Below the pieces are notes generated by a model. That model worked only from the letters and a program-made list of their open reading frames with translations. It was not told the DNA's origin and ran no database searches. 64,000 nucleotides of DNA, taken from Hahella sp. CCB-MM4 (GTDB lineage: Bacteria > Pseudomonadota > Gammaproteobacteria > Pseudomonadales > Oleiphilaceae). A program made the position numbers and the translations under genes. Location of the stretch: NCBI RefSeq assembly GCF_002260525.1, contig NZ_MRYI01000006.1, forward strand, positions 213,291-277,290, given 5' to 3'. Shown in pieces: positions 1-8,756 of the stretch; position 1 is the stretch's first letter, and every line of letters begins with the position of its first letter.

Positions 1-802
1 TGATCCGGGCTTCCATTCTTCCGTACTTAAAGGATTTTTTATCCCTGGAAATCAATCGGGTTGAAGTGTACTGGCATGTGCCATACCAGCAGTTGTAACC
101 GGCAGGATTTTCCTTTCTGGCTTCGATCACCAACACATTGCTTCCTGCCTGGGCATCGTAGGCGATATATGCATTCTGACCATTGGTGTAATATTGCAAT
201 TCCTGGTTCCCCCAGCCACCACCGCCGGTTTCAAAGGTCCAGGTATTGGCATCGATGCTGTTGAATTCATCGCTCCAGAGAGGTTGCTGGCCATCATCGC
301 CTCCAGTGTCTTTTACCACCTCAATCCAATTCAGGTTCCACCCCGAACTTGAAGCATAAACACCAAGGCTGTAGCTTCCCGCATTGATATGACTGGTAAA
401 CTCCACCGTCCGCCAATTCTGCCATCCTCCTGTGGCAGGTATATTCACCGAGCCCAGAACGATATTCCCACCATTCAAATCGACCGAAGCTGTACCGCCG
501 TTGATACTGGCAACACGCATTTTCACCCGATACGTACCACTGGTCGCGATATTCAAATCGTTAAAGGCAAGCCACTCGGTTTTGTCGATCCAGCCCACGT
601 TATAACCTCCGCCGACATCACTGGTCGATTCAATATCGACATCGTCGGACCGATAGGCTCCTCCGCTGTTGCCTGGGGTGACATCATAGAAATAGCTGTA
701 GTCTTCCGCCTGAAAGACCTTCGCCTGAGACACTGTCGATACACCACCCAGTGCGAATGCTGCCAGCATGGCCGACATATATAGCTTTTGTTGAGTTTTC
801 AT
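1..802 (-). CDS. CBM6-GH16 secreted beta-glucanase (laminarinase-like), 3' end missing
   Basis: The reading frame starts at ATG 802 and runs off the left edge, so only about 267 N-terminal residues are visible. A signal peptide (residues 1-27, ending VSQA) is followed by a CBM6 beta-sandwich (about 28-163) with the typical QAEDY start and NLNWIEVV end. A GH16 domain then begins (PLWSDEFN near 173, WTFETGGGGWGNQELQYYT, later GRMEARI). GH16 enzymes of this type cut beta-1,3-glucans such as laminarin. The catalytic ExDxxE motif would lie beyond the window and was not seen. The CBM6 is very close to that of the neighbouring thaumatin-like protein, which suggests duplication. The secreted role and substrate class are inferred from the family. 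Confidence 0.88.
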   Translation of the reverse strand, partial: MKTQQKLYMSAMLAAFALGGVSTVSQAKVFQAEDYSYFYDVTPGNSGGAYRSDDVDIESTSDVGGGYNVGWIDKTEWLAFNDLNIATSGTYRVKMRVASINGGTASVDLNGGNIVLGSVNIPATGGWQNWRTVEFTSHINAGSYSLGVYASSSGWNLNWIEVVKDTGGDDGQQPLWSDEFNSIDANTWTFETGGGGWGNQELQYYTNGQNAYIAYDAQAGSNVLVIEARKENPAGYNCWYGTCQYTSTRLISRDKKSFKYGRMEARI

Positions 803-905
803 TATTTTTAATACTCCCGCTCTCAAGGAAATTATTGTCGGCCCCTCCCAGTGACAAGCAGGAGCGACACAAACTGCGACAAGCGAATGTTGAACTTCGT
901 ATAAA

Positions 906-932
906 GCCTCCCGGAATACAGCTCCGGGAGGC
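906..932 (-). terminator. Rho-independent terminator after the CBM6-thaumatin gene
   Basis: Read on the minus strand, a 10-bp perfect stem (906-915 with 923-932) and a 7-nt loop are followed by TTTAT. It lies 12 bases past the stop of the thaumatin-like gene and upstream of the GH16 gene, so the two are probably at least partly separate transcripts. Confidence 0.7.
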
Positions 933-943
933 CGGTCAGTTAC

Positions 944-2407
944 TTACTGCGGACAATAGAAAGTGACTTCGTAACTCAGGTTGGTTGCTGCGGGGCAGCT
1001 GGATAACCCATAACCATCGTCATAAGCGTATGCGTAGGTTTCACAATGGGAGTGAATCATATCGCGATAGGCTGTCCTGTCCGCCGGACCGGAACGGCAC
1101 TGATCCGAGCTGATGGGCGGCGTCGGACAGGTGTACATCTGCGCCTGAGGATCTGCCGGATGATAGGTTTGGAACCCGTTCGCCCAATGGCTGTAGGTCA
1201 GCTTGGCCGCAGGAGAATAGCAACCCGCCACATCTCCGGTCACCGGATTGAAGGTTCTCATATCCACATTGGACAGATAAGGGAACTGACCATCAGTACT
1301 GAGATTTTCATTCATCGGACAATCAGCCACACGCAGCGTTGAACAATCAATCACCCCTCCCTCCGGACCACCGGGACCGTAGACGGGGGCTGGCTGTGGA
1401 CCAACCGGGCAGTAACCGTTAACTGTCACCTTAACCGGCACGGTGAACCCATCCACCATGCTGGAGTTCCACCAGTCTCCCCTGCCCAGAGGCTGGCTTG
1501 GTGCGGAAGGGTTTCTTGCACAGTCACTGTCATTGACGCCCGGAATACAGCCAAAGGTAGCTTCAAATTTGGAATCGATGGGAGGGGCACAACCTTCCGG
1601 AGGACAGGTAAACCCGAGGTCAGCAGGTCCGCCACTGGCTCCTACACGGCAATTATGACCGTTTGCGTCACAGTCGAAGCCAGGCCAGAACCTCATCGAT
1701 GGCAAGCCTTTGTCGGGAATATCGTATTCCATAGATTGTCCACCGGAAAGCCGATAACGATTTGGCCCGTTGAACTGAACACCGGGTGCCGTCAGCCATT
1801 GTACCCACAAGGGCTTGTCACAGCCGTTAACCACTTTCAGACGTTTATGTGTACCGTTGGGAGTGCCGGGCTCATCAGTACCTCCATTTTCAGGGACGAT
1901 TTCGATCCAGTTGAAATTCCAATTGGATGTGGCCGCATAAACACCCAGATTATGGGTACCCGCACTGATATTCACCGTGGCCGTCAGGGTTGTCCAATTC
2001 TGCCACCCTCCGGTATCGGGGATATTGAATTGTTTAAGAATCGTCTGCCCGGCATTCAGATCCACCGATGCGGTTGCGCCACCAGGACTGGCAACCCGCA
2101 TGCGGACGATATAGTTACCGGTGGTTGGAATATGGAGATTTTCATATACCAGCCATTCACCATTATCAATCCAACCGACATTGAATCCACCACCGGAGTC
2201 GGAGGTCGGTTCGACATCCACATCATCTGAGCGATAAGCACCACCGGAGTTTCCCGGGCTCGTATCATAATAATTGTTGTAATCTTCGGCCTGGTACACC
2301 GCCGCATGAATATTGGTTGATGCGAACATTGTCATACCAATGCCAGCGACGACTTGTTTGAAAAGGCTCTTTGTTCTTTTGGACATGCCGTGAACATAAA
2401 GTTTCAT
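944..2407 (-). CDS. CBM6-thaumatin-like secreted protein
   Basis: This is a 487-residue secreted protein. The start at ATG 2407 is preferred over the TTG at 2467 because GGAGGG lies 9 bases upstream and a signal peptide (about 1-35) follows directly. Residues 36-172 form a CBM6 carbohydrate-binding domain. Residues 188-487 resemble thaumatin-like proteins: cysteine-rich, with CDANGHNC, a CARNPS segment, and near the C-terminus YAYAYDDGYGLSSCP then VTFYCP, the family's closing signature. Several thaumatin-like proteins bind or cut beta-1,3-glucan, and the next gene is a CBM6-GH16 glucanase, so a glucan or fungal/algal wall target is likely. That target is inferred. Confidence 0.85.
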   Translation of the reverse strand: MKLYVHGMSKRTKSLFKQVVAGIGMTMFASTNIHAAVYQAEDYNNYYDTSPGNSGGAYRSDDVDVEPTSDSGGGFNVGWIDNGEWLVYENLHIPTTGNYIVRMRVASPGGATASVDLNAGQTILKQFNIPDTGGWQNWTTLTATVNISAGTHNLGVYAATSNWNFNWIEIVPENGGTDEPGTPNGTHKRLKVVNGCDKPLWVQWLTAPGVQFNGPNRYRLSGGQSMEYDIPDKGLPSMRFWPGFDCDANGHNCRVGASGGPADLGFTCPPEGCAPPIDSKFEATFGCIPGVNDSDCARNPSAPSQPLGRGDWWNSSMVDGFTVPVKVTVNGYCPVGPQPAPVYGPGGPEGGVIDCSTLRVADCPMNENLSTDGQFPYLSNVDMRTFNPVTGDVAGCYSPAAKLTYSHWANGFQTYHPADPQAQMYTCPTPPISSDQCRSGPADRTAYRDMIHSHCETYAYAYDDGYGLSSCPAATNLSYEVTFYCPQ

Positions 2408-2463
2408 ACCGGCAAACCCTCCTTTGGTTGATTTTCCTTCAGGTTGTTTTATCTGCGCAGTGC

Positions 2464-2697
2464 TCAAGTTCCGGGCTTAGTTTGATGATGGCAGGCGCTG
2501 GCCGAGAGACTGGTATCCAATGAAGAATCCACTGAGAGATCTCCGCCCTCATACCGTTGGTTCTCATATCTTAGGTTCTCATACCGTAGATCCTCATATC
2601 GTCGATCCTGTACAGCCACAGAAAGCGCCATAGCCACCGGAGACTCAGGTTGTACGAATTGACTGAGAGTAAACTGCAGAAATTTAACGTCAGGCAT
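2464..2697 (-). CDS. Doubtful small ORF with RYExx repeats
   Basis: This 77-residue frame lies just upstream of the thaumatin-like gene. It holds four five-residue repeats (RYEDL, RYENL, RYENQ, RYEGG) encoded by a 15-bp tandem repeat. There is no clear Shine-Dalgarno sequence at ATG 2697, no signal peptide and no family I recognise. It may instead be the untranslated leader of the downstream gene that carries an in-frame repeat. Confidence 0.25.
   Translation of the reverse strand: MPDVKFLQFTLSQFVQPESPVAMALSVAVQDRRYEDLRYENLRYENQRYEGGDLSVDSSLDTSLSASACHHQTKPGT
2548..2609. repeat. 15-bp tandem repeat, about four units
   Basis: Four imperfect 15-bp units built on tctcatacc/gtaggt lie 140-200 bases upstream of the thaumatin-like gene start. 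The period is a multiple of three, so the frame through it stays open. It is one of several short tandem repeats in this window. Confidence 0.75.
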
Positions 2698-2969
2698 AAG
2701 GTGTTACCGTGTTATTTTTACTGTTATAGACCCAACTTCAGAACAGAGTGAAAACGCTTTCATAAAATTGATCAAATCAACAGAACTGTCAATGTCAGAA
2801 AACAGTCAGTAGTGAATAAGTGTTGTTTAGAGAGATGAAAAAAGAGAATAAAAACAGATGGATGGAATTTTTGTAACAAAGTATTAAAGCTACCTTGCAA
2901 AACCTTTCAAGTGCATAAGCCTATTCCAAGGGCATTAGTCCCGGTAATAAGGAGACTATTAAACGAGGC

Positions 2970-3551
2970 TTATCCCTTTTTCGGAATAGCCTTTCTTCCC
3001 AAAATATAGGGCATCAACCTGGCCATATTTCTTGCATCATCAATTCCCCTGTGATGAGTCCCTTCAAGGGATAAACCAGCCAACTTCAACGCCTGCGACA
3101 TTCCCAGTCTCTTTTTCAAGTTTTGGGAGCTGGAGAACTGCTTCTTGATATTCAAATGATCCGCACCGATAGGATAAGACATTCGATGAAATTGACTGTC
3201 CTGCTCCAGTTGCCCTTTGTCGTAGTCACCCCAGGAGCAAAATAAAAACGAATCGAATCGATACAGCCAATCCTTGAACATTTTAATGGCTTCAGGATAT
3301 CGAGGGGCATTATCAACGTCTTTCTGGGTAATGCTGGTCAGCTCAGTACAAAACTCCGTAAGCGTTGGGTGCCTGACAGGTTTTATAAACGTCATGAATT
3401 CATCAACCATCGTCAGGTTTTCCGCATCAACCATGACAGCTCCAATTTCAATGGTTTCCATCTCCCTCCTGGCAATGGACTGTTTATCACAGCAAGTGGC
3501 TTCAAGGTCCACAATTAAAAAGTAATTGAATTTCTTTAGGTCTATTTCCAT
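2970..3551 (-). CDS. DEDDh 3'-5' exonuclease (ERI-1/KapD-like)
   Basis: This 193-residue protein has the DEDDh RNase T/exonuclease fold. D15 and E17 sit in the LIVDLEATC motif, D109 in SWGDYD, and H167 and D172 in THHRGIDDARN, which is the complete catalytic set. The early cysteine-rich ExoI motif and the size match the ERI-1/3'hExo-like subgroup, which trims 3' ends of RNA or DNA. AAAGGAAA precedes the ATG. It is monocistronic, with gaps on both sides. The physiological substrate cannot be told from sequence. Confidence 0.88.
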   Translation of the reverse strand: MEIDLKKFNYFLIVDLEATCCDKQSIARREMETIEIGAVMVDAENLTMVDEFMTFIKPVRHPTLTEFCTELTSITQKDVDNAPRYPEAIKMFKDWLYRFDSFLFCSWGDYDKGQLEQDSQFHRMSYPIGADHLNIKKQFSSSQNLKKRLGMSQALKLAGLSLEGTHHRGIDDARNMARLMPYILGRKAIPKKG

Positions 3552-3663
3552 AAATTTCCTTTAAATAAGCGTTTCTATTTTTTATTCATATTGATTTTCA
3601 AAATCAGTTTTCAAGTTGCAAAGATGACGATGCCCAAAGCAACTCGCCTTCCGATTTAAGTTT

Positions 3664-4005
3664 CTATTGAGCGGAAGACTGCTGATTTAGCTCCGTAGGC
3701 ACCTGATCCAATCGTTGTTGTTGATAATTTCCGGCAGTGACACTGATCACAACCCCTAATACGCTGTATATCAGCATCCGGCGAGTATAGCCTACCCTTT
3801 TTAGAACCCGTTCAGGCCAGTGTCCCCGATTCTTTATACCGCTTAATATCATTAACCAGGCAAGATTCACCCCGATTCGGCGTCCGTCGCTTTTCCTGTA
3901 ATTAACCAACAGCACCAAATTCACGACAAATACGGGGACGCATACGATTCCGACTCCCATGGCCATGATAGTGATGGTCGTTAATAAGAGGAATTCCAGC
4001 TCCAT
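3664..4005 (-). CDS. Small membrane protein of unknown function
   Basis: This 113-residue protein has three likely membrane segments: about 5-35, 45-55 (weaker) and 75-92. A basic loop (YRKSDGRRIG) lies between them and the tail is glutamine-rich and polar. GGAGA lies 6 bases before the ATG. It is downstream of the glycerophosphodiesterase gene on the same strand with a 79-base gap and could be co-transcribed. I do not recognise the family. Confidence 0.6.
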   Translation of the reverse strand: MELEFLLLTTITIMAMGVGIVCVPVFVVNLVLLVNYRKSDGRRIGVNLAWLMILSGIKNRGHWPERVLKRVGYTRRMLIYSVLGVVISVTAGNYQQQRLDQVPTELNQQSSAQ

Positions 4006-4084
4006 TGTTTATCTCCGGGTTTTACGGCATTCGCGACTATTGTACTGATATCGCAAAGGAATCACGAACCGTCCCCCAAGTCCT

Positions 4085-4984
4085 TCATGGTATTTTCGAA
4101 CCAATAAGCTCAATCCTGTCAGTCCATATTCCTCCCTTATATTGGTCACCCAGCCTTTCCATATCCTCTGGAGAATCGATCCCCATCACAATGAACTCTC
4201 CTCCTTCAGCATGCACCCTGTCTATAAATTCCTCAGGCCAACCTGGGACTCTCTCTGCCAGATATAATGGTCCGCCGAATACTCGTCCGGTACAGACTCC
4301 CAGGTCCTGCCCTTCACTACCGAGCAGCGTCTCATAGCATTCCTTTATTTGGGGCTTGGAAGGCCAGACACTGATGCCAGTCGTCAGGGCAATATGTTCA
4401 AGCATCTGCGTCGTCCCCCCGTACACCATCAGGTTTTGCCTCTGTCTGGGAGGGTATTGATTGAGGAACTCTCCCAGCAGCTTGGCTTCCACGAGATCTT
4501 TGCTTTTGATATTGATGAGAAATTTCCCCTTCGGAAAGTGTTGGAACACCTCTGTCAGAGTAGGCATCAATCCCACTCCTTTTCCCCGCAAGGGATAGCT
4601 GTTACCGCCGTCGGCTGTGTATCCATATCCGATATCGAGCGTTTTCAGGTACTCCATGGTTTGCTCTCGGGTGACCCCTTGCCCATCCGTTCTACAGTCC
4701 AGAGTCCAATCGTGAAAAACCACAAAGTGACCGTCCTGGGTCGGGTGGATATCCAGTTCCACCCAATCGGCCCCTGCAGAAAACGCCGCATCCATAGAGG
4801 CCAGAGTATTTTCAAACAATTCGTGTGTTGGAGGATATATTCTTTCCGCCGTGCATGTATCGTTGGCCAGGTGGGCAGGATCGTATGTATGGTGTACACC
4901 CCGATGGGCAATGACTGGTGCCGCTGAACAACTCAGTGCAGCTACTGCCAATATGAATACTGTTATATATATCCTGAGCGTCAT
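4085..4984 (-). CDS. Glycerophosphodiester phosphodiesterase, exported
   Basis: This 299-residue GDPD-family enzyme hydrolyses glycerophosphodiesters to glycerol-3-phosphate and an alcohol. The signature IAHRGVHH (residues 25-32) is followed by ENTLASMDAAFSAGADWVELDIHPTQDG and VVFHD, giving the catalytic histidines and the metal-binding Glu and Asp. The N-terminus is a signal peptide; AALSC could be a weak lipobox, so a periplasmic lipoprotein is possible. AAGGAGG precedes the ATG. It starts 12 bases after the stop of the YdjM-like membrane gene, indicating an operon. Confidence 0.88.
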   Translation of the reverse strand: MTLRIYITVFILAVAALSCSAAPVIAHRGVHHTYDPAHLANDTCTAERIYPPTHELFENTLASMDAAFSAGADWVELDIHPTQDGHFVVFHDWTLDCRTDGQGVTREQTMEYLKTLDIGYGYTADGGNSYPLRGKGVGLMPTLTEVFQHFPKGKFLINIKSKDLVEAKLLGEFLNQYPPRQRQNLMVYGGTTQMLEHIALTTGISVWPSKPQIKECYETLLGSEGQDLGVCTGRVFGGPLYLAERVPGWPEEFIDRVHAEGGEFIVMGIDSPEDMERLGDQYKGGIWTDRIELIGSKIP

Positions 4985-4996
4985 TAACGAGCCTCC

Positions 4997-5575
4997 TTAC
5001 CGTTGCAAGTGAAAACCGACGTATCCAGAAACCGACATTACAGCCAACAAAGCAATAGCTGTGGCAATGGACCAGCGCCTTGATACTTTTGCAGCCGAAA
5101 ACCAAAAACAGATCGGCAGCAAAATTCCCATCTCGATCAACAGATTCCGCCAGAAATAATAGTTCTGGATATCCAGACGTCCCGCACTGGGTAGCACACC
5201 GATCTCGGAAGTGAAGGCTTCATTGAATACCGGCCATAGAAAAGGACTCTTGTGGACTCCCACCATAAAATCCAGTATCAGGTGTGATATTGGGGACATG
5301 ACAAGATAAACGAATTGGATATTTCTCAAGAAATACAAACCGGTCAGTCGATTGAACGCCAGAGCGATCATGGAAATGAACAGGCAAAATCCGATTGAGT
5401 GGGTATAACGAGGTTCAATCTCGTAATCAAATATCCAGTAGACGAGATAATCGACATCCGGAGATAAACTGAGTACAGCAAAATAGGCCATCAACGCTAA
5501 TTTCTGCCTTCCATCAGCATCAACTCTGGAAGCAATTGCCGCTCCTATTAATGAATGCCCCAATATAGATGACAT
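4997..5575 (-). CDS. YdjM/DUF457-type inner-membrane metal-dependent hydrolase
   Basis: This multi-pass membrane protein has about 192 residues from ATG 5575 (a GTG at 5587 is an alternative; neither has a strong ribosome site). It carries the conserved histidine/aspartate motifs of the YdjM family: ILGHSLIGAA, LSPDVDYL, RYTHSIGF and SHLILDFM. Family members are predicted membrane-bound metal-dependent hydrolases of unsettled substrate. The gene is 12 bases upstream of the glycerophosphodiesterase, so a lipid-related role is possible but unproven. Confidence 0.75.
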   Translation of the reverse strand: MSSILGHSLIGAAIASRVDADGRQKLALMAYFAVLSLSPDVDYLVYWIFDYEIEPRYTHSIGFCLFISMIALAFNRLTGLYFLRNIQFVYLVMSPISHLILDFMVGVHKSPFLWPVFNEAFTSEIGVLPSAGRLDIQNYYFWRNLLIEMGILLPICFWFSAAKVSRRWSIATAIALLAVMSVSGYVGFHLQR

Positions 5576-5639
5576 TGTTATACCCACAGTTTTGGATGAA
5601 GTTTTAGTTCAATTCGATGGTTGTTTAACGATTCCTCTA

Positions 5640-6422
5640 TTAATCAAGAACACCGACTTCTCTTAAACTGGCTTTCCCCAGGACAATGCGTTTCTTCGCT
5701 TCCGATGCGGAATACATATTGATATTCAAGGCAAACGCGTAAATATGATCCCCTTTTTCCACCCAGCCGACCCACCAGCCGATATCATTTCCCCAGCCGG
5801 TCTTACCATACAGCGTCCAGCCATATCCCTGTTCCAGCTTCACAATTTCGCGGGTGTGGTTTTGCGCATCCAATGGGAAAGACAATTGGTTCTGCGCAAG
5901 CTCACTCAGAAACCCCGTCTGCTCCACCGCACTGATTTTTAATGGTCCATCCAGCCAAAACCGGTCCACTACCTGCCCGATATCTGCATTTCCATACTTC
6001 AATCTTTTGACTTTGCTGCTCATCCGCTCAAGGCCGATACGACGGGCCAGTTCTTGATAGATGGGGACGTTGGAAATCGGGATGGCCTCGCGCAGACTCA
6101 TGTCCTTTTCCCAGATATCCAAGGGCTGGGGCTTACCTCCATAGGGAAGCACTTCATCGACGTTTTCTATCGCTCCCACTGTCAGGCCGATCAGGGTGTT
6201 GGCGATTTTGAATGTGGAGGCGGGAATAAATCGGGTTTCCGCGCGGGATTGCTTATGTCCGATGTAGCGCTGTTCAGAAACGTCATAAAGAACAAACGTG
6301 CCTTCCACACCGGCATTCTTGAATAGCTTTTCGATTTCAGGACTCTGCTGCCAGTCTATAGCAAAGGATTTCAGGGAAAATAGAACGATCAAAAGGGAAA
6401 AAAAGAGTTTCATAAGGTCCAT
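5640..6422 (-). CDS. Class D (OXA-type) beta-lactamase
   Basis: This 260-residue periplasmic serine beta-lactamase has all class D motifs: S69-T-F-K72 (nucleophile and carboxylated lysine), S117-N-V119, Y143-G-N145, K207-T-G209 and the tryptophan-rich WWVGW at 216-220. A signal peptide ends near SFA at residue 21. It opens the beta-lactam ring through an acyl-enzyme. Context is chromosomal, with no integron, insertion sequence or att site nearby, so it is probably an intrinsic environmental OXA. Spectrum cannot be predicted. ATG 6413 is an alternative start. Confidence 0.92.
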   Translation of the reverse strand: MDLMKLFFSLLIVLFSLKSFAIDWQQSPEIEKLFKNAGVEGTFVLYDVSEQRYIGHKQSRAETRFIPASTFKIANTLIGLTVGAIENVDEVLPYGGKPQPLDIWEKDMSLREAIPISNVPIYQELARRIGLERMSSKVKRLKYGNADIGQVVDRFWLDGPLKISAVEQTGFLSELAQNQLSFPLDAQNHTREIVKLEQGYGWTLYGKTGWGNDIGWWVGWVEKGDHIYAFALNINMYSASEAKKRIVLGKASLREVGVLD

Positions 6423-6551
6423 TTCTTACAGATTGTTTATGGAGTGGCTATATAACGGCAGCGCTCAGGCGCTTTCGGGGCAGAAGATGGCATTAGGCGG
6501 GTGAAATGTGGCGAAATATGACAAGACTAAAGAATCAGTTCTATCAATTTG

Positions 6552-7559
6552 CTACGACTGACAGATCTCTTTCACGGCCTCGATAATACGTTTCACGCTT
6601 GGCAGGGTGTCTTTTTCAAGACGGTGGTTATAAGGAATGGTACCTTCGACACATACTCGAACGAATGTTGGGTGTAATCCGGCTTCCAGTACCGTGGCTG
6701 CCAGTTCTCCTGAGAGCCCATAGTTTCGATAATCTTCATCGACAACCACCATTCGTCCGGTCTTGGCCACAGATCGTCGTATCGACTCCCGGTCCAATGG
6801 CGACAGGCATCGCAGATCAATCACTTCGCACTGTATATTGTCACTGGCCAAGGCCTCCGCTGCAGCCAGCGCCCGGTGTACCCCCACGGCAAGAGAAAGG
6901 ATGGTAACATCGCCGCCTTCCCGGCGGGTTACTGCTCTGCCGAAAGGCGCGAATTCATCTTCGTTCACCATCCCGCTGGCATTTTCCGGGACATCAAATT
7001 CAAGATCCTCCCGACCCAGCCGCCCCAGGAATTCCAGCCACTCTTCAGACAGCAGTTTGGGTTCAAACAATATCACCGGGCCGGAATGCCTGAGAGCGGT
7101 GCGGGTAAGTCCATAGGCATCCATCGGTGTTGACGGAATGATGGTGGTTAAACCAGGAATTGCAGACAGCATTCCCCAAAGAGACTGGGCATGTTGCCCT
7201 CCATCCCCATAACCGCCACCGCTGGGAGCACGAATCAGTACCGGGCAATGCCATTCTCCCCCTGAAAAAGCTTCCAGCTTTGCCATATGATTCAGCACAG
7301 CATCAAATGCCACCGCGAGGAAATCCACCATATAAAGTTCGACTATCGGTCGCAATCCTTCCATTGCAGCGCCTACCGCCGCACCGATAAACGCACTTTC
7401 GCTGATCGGGGCCCCCATTACCCGTTCGACACCGAATCGGGCATATAAAGGAGCGCGCAACATCGGGACGTCTTCACCAATAAGTACAATCGATTCGTCT
7501 TCACTCATGGCATTCTCGATGGCCCGATCGATAGCCTGGCCCAAGCTCAGTTCAATCAT
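6552..7559 (-). CDS. 2-oxoacid dehydrogenase E1 component, beta subunit
   Basis: This 335-residue TPP-dependent E1 beta subunit belongs to the pyruvate/branched-chain/acetoin dehydrogenase type. It starts MIELSLGQAIDRAI with the conserved LIGEDV, and has the transketolase-like pyrimidine-binding and C-terminal domains. The start at ATG 7559 has an excellent GAGAGGAG ribosome site and overlaps the end of the alpha-subunit gene by 8 bases, showing translational coupling. No E2 acyltransferase or E3 gene is adjacent. The acceptor and substrate are unknown. Confidence 0.85.
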   Translation of the reverse strand: MIELSLGQAIDRAIENAMSEDESIVLIGEDVPMLRAPLYARFGVERVMGAPISESAFIGAAVGAAMEGLRPIVELYMVDFLAVAFDAVLNHMAKLEAFSGGEWHCPVLIRAPSGGGYGDGGQHAQSLWGMLSAIPGLTTIIPSTPMDAYGLTRTALRHSGPVILFEPKLLSEEWLEFLGRLGREDLEFDVPENASGMVNEDEFAPFGRAVTRREGGDVTILSLAVGVHRALAAAEALASDNIQCEVIDLRCLSPLDRESIRRSVAKTGRMVVVDEDYRNYGLSGELAATVLEAGLHPTFVRVCVEGTIPYNHRLEKDTLPSVKRIIEAVKEICQS

Positions 7560-8574
7560 GCTCCTCTCCCAGAGAAACGGCGACGGCACATCTGATTTCC
7601 TCTTGCGCTTCGAGGTCGATTTTTGCAACGTCATACCCCTGCTTTGACAGCCGTTTCCGGGTAATCACCAAGGGGTCTTTGTCGTCACCATGTGCAGGCG
7701 TGTGTCTGATTTTACCGATCGCTCCCATCATTCTGGTAAGGCCCGTCGCTCTCGAAATCAGACCACTCCCTCCCTGCGAAAAAGCCCCACCGACCACCTT
7801 TGTCAGGGTGTCTCTACCATCACTCACTGGATGCCGCGCGAGCCTGACCAATGCGTCCCCCAGATAATGTCCGTCCATTCGGGGACATCTTGCGTAAAGA
7901 AATGCCGGTCCCTTTCCTGCTCGCACATTTTTGACGAGCGCTTTCGCTGCTTGACTGACGTCTTCAATATCTGCACCGTCGGCGTTGCCCACCAGCCAGC
8001 CGAAGGAACGGGCGCGCTCAGGCAGGCTACCCGCCGTTAAGGACTCTGAAGACGTGGTAATGGCCCATCCATTATCGATACAGACCACCAGCAACGGCAG
8101 TTTCCATACTGTGGCAAGATTAAGCGTTTCAAGTGCCATTCCCTGGTTCAGAGCACCGTCACCTATTTGAGCAACCGCCAGGGCGTGCGGCCGCAACCGC
8201 TTTGCCGCCAGTGCAAATCCAGCGCCTGTCGGTAACGACGCCCCAACTATGCCTGATGTGGCAATCCGGTAATCCCGGGAAAAGAGATGCATATGTCCGC
8301 CCCTGCCGTGACAGAGACCATCTTCACGTCCCAGCAATTCTTTGATCACCGGCACCAGAGGAACCCCTCTGGCAACCACGAAGGATGAGCAGCGGTGGGT
8401 AAGGGACAGGGAGTCTTCGGCTGTCAAACACGCTGTAACCGCCGCAGCGACAAGCTCTTCACCTGTACTGGCATGCATTTCACCGGTAATCAGGCCTTGC
8501 TCCCACAGCTCTGCAACAGCCAGTTCAAATTCACGTGACCGGGACATATTGCGGTAGATGTTGACAAGCTCCAT
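7552..8574 (-). CDS. 2-oxoacid dehydrogenase E1 component, alpha subunit
   Basis: This 340-residue TPP-dependent E1 alpha subunit carries the thiamine-binding motif GDGALNQG followed about 25 residues later by VVCIDN, and the GRGGHMHLFS segment typical of PDH/acetoin dehydrogenase E1 alpha. ATG 8574 follows GGAGG by 4 bases. It forms a heterotetramer with the overlapping beta subunit and would decarboxylate a 2-oxoacid or acetoin-like compound. The lack of E2/E3 partners means the complex borrows them or serves another pathway. Confidence 0.85.
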   Translation of the reverse strand: MELVNIYRNMSRSREFELAVAELWEQGLITGEMHASTGEELVAAAVTACLTAEDSLSLTHRCSSFVVARGVPLVPVIKELLGREDGLCHGRGGHMHLFSRDYRIATSGIVGASLPTGAGFALAAKRLRPHALAVAQIGDGALNQGMALETLNLATVWKLPLLVVCIDNGWAITTSSESLTAGSLPERARSFGWLVGNADGADIEDVSQAAKALVKNVRAGKGPAFLYARCPRMDGHYLGDALVRLARHPVSDGRDTLTKVVGGAFSQGGSGLISRATGLTRMMGAIGKIRHTPAHGDDKDPLVITRKRLSKQGYDVAKIDLEAQEEIRCAVAVSLGEEHD

Positions 8575-8711
8575 GCTGCCTCCAGGGAAAATCACCTCAG
8601 GGCTTAGCGGCTTAAGTACAACTCGTCGTAATACAACTCGGCTTAATACAAAATAGGCAGATTCTGTGAGAGTAGACCCAGATCTTTGACATTGCCATTT
8701 CCCGAATCAAT

Positions 8712-8737
8712 TCCCGGCCCATTGACATGGGCCGGGA
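8712..8737 (-). terminator. GC-rich hairpin, probable terminator of the GNAT gene
   Basis: An 11-bp stem (ttcccggcccat / atgggccggga, with a tgac loop) lies 20 bases past the stop of the minus-strand GNAT gene. The following T content is modest (attgatt), so termination efficiency is uncertain. Confidence 0.5.
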
Positions 8738-8756
8738 TTCCAGCGAATGGTGAGAC

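Noticed and set aside
1655..2230. 191-residue plus-strand frame across the thaumatin-like gene
   Set aside because: It is antisense to a gene with clear CBM6 and thaumatin-like domains, and has no ribosome site or protein-like composition.
4349..4927. 192-residue plus-strand frame
   Set aside because: It lies fully antisense within the glycerophosphodiesterase gene, which has all catalytic motifs.
5640..6422. Acquired resistance cassette
   Set aside because: No integron attC, integrase, insertion sequence or composition change is seen around the OXA-type gene, so an intrinsic chromosomal gene is more likely.
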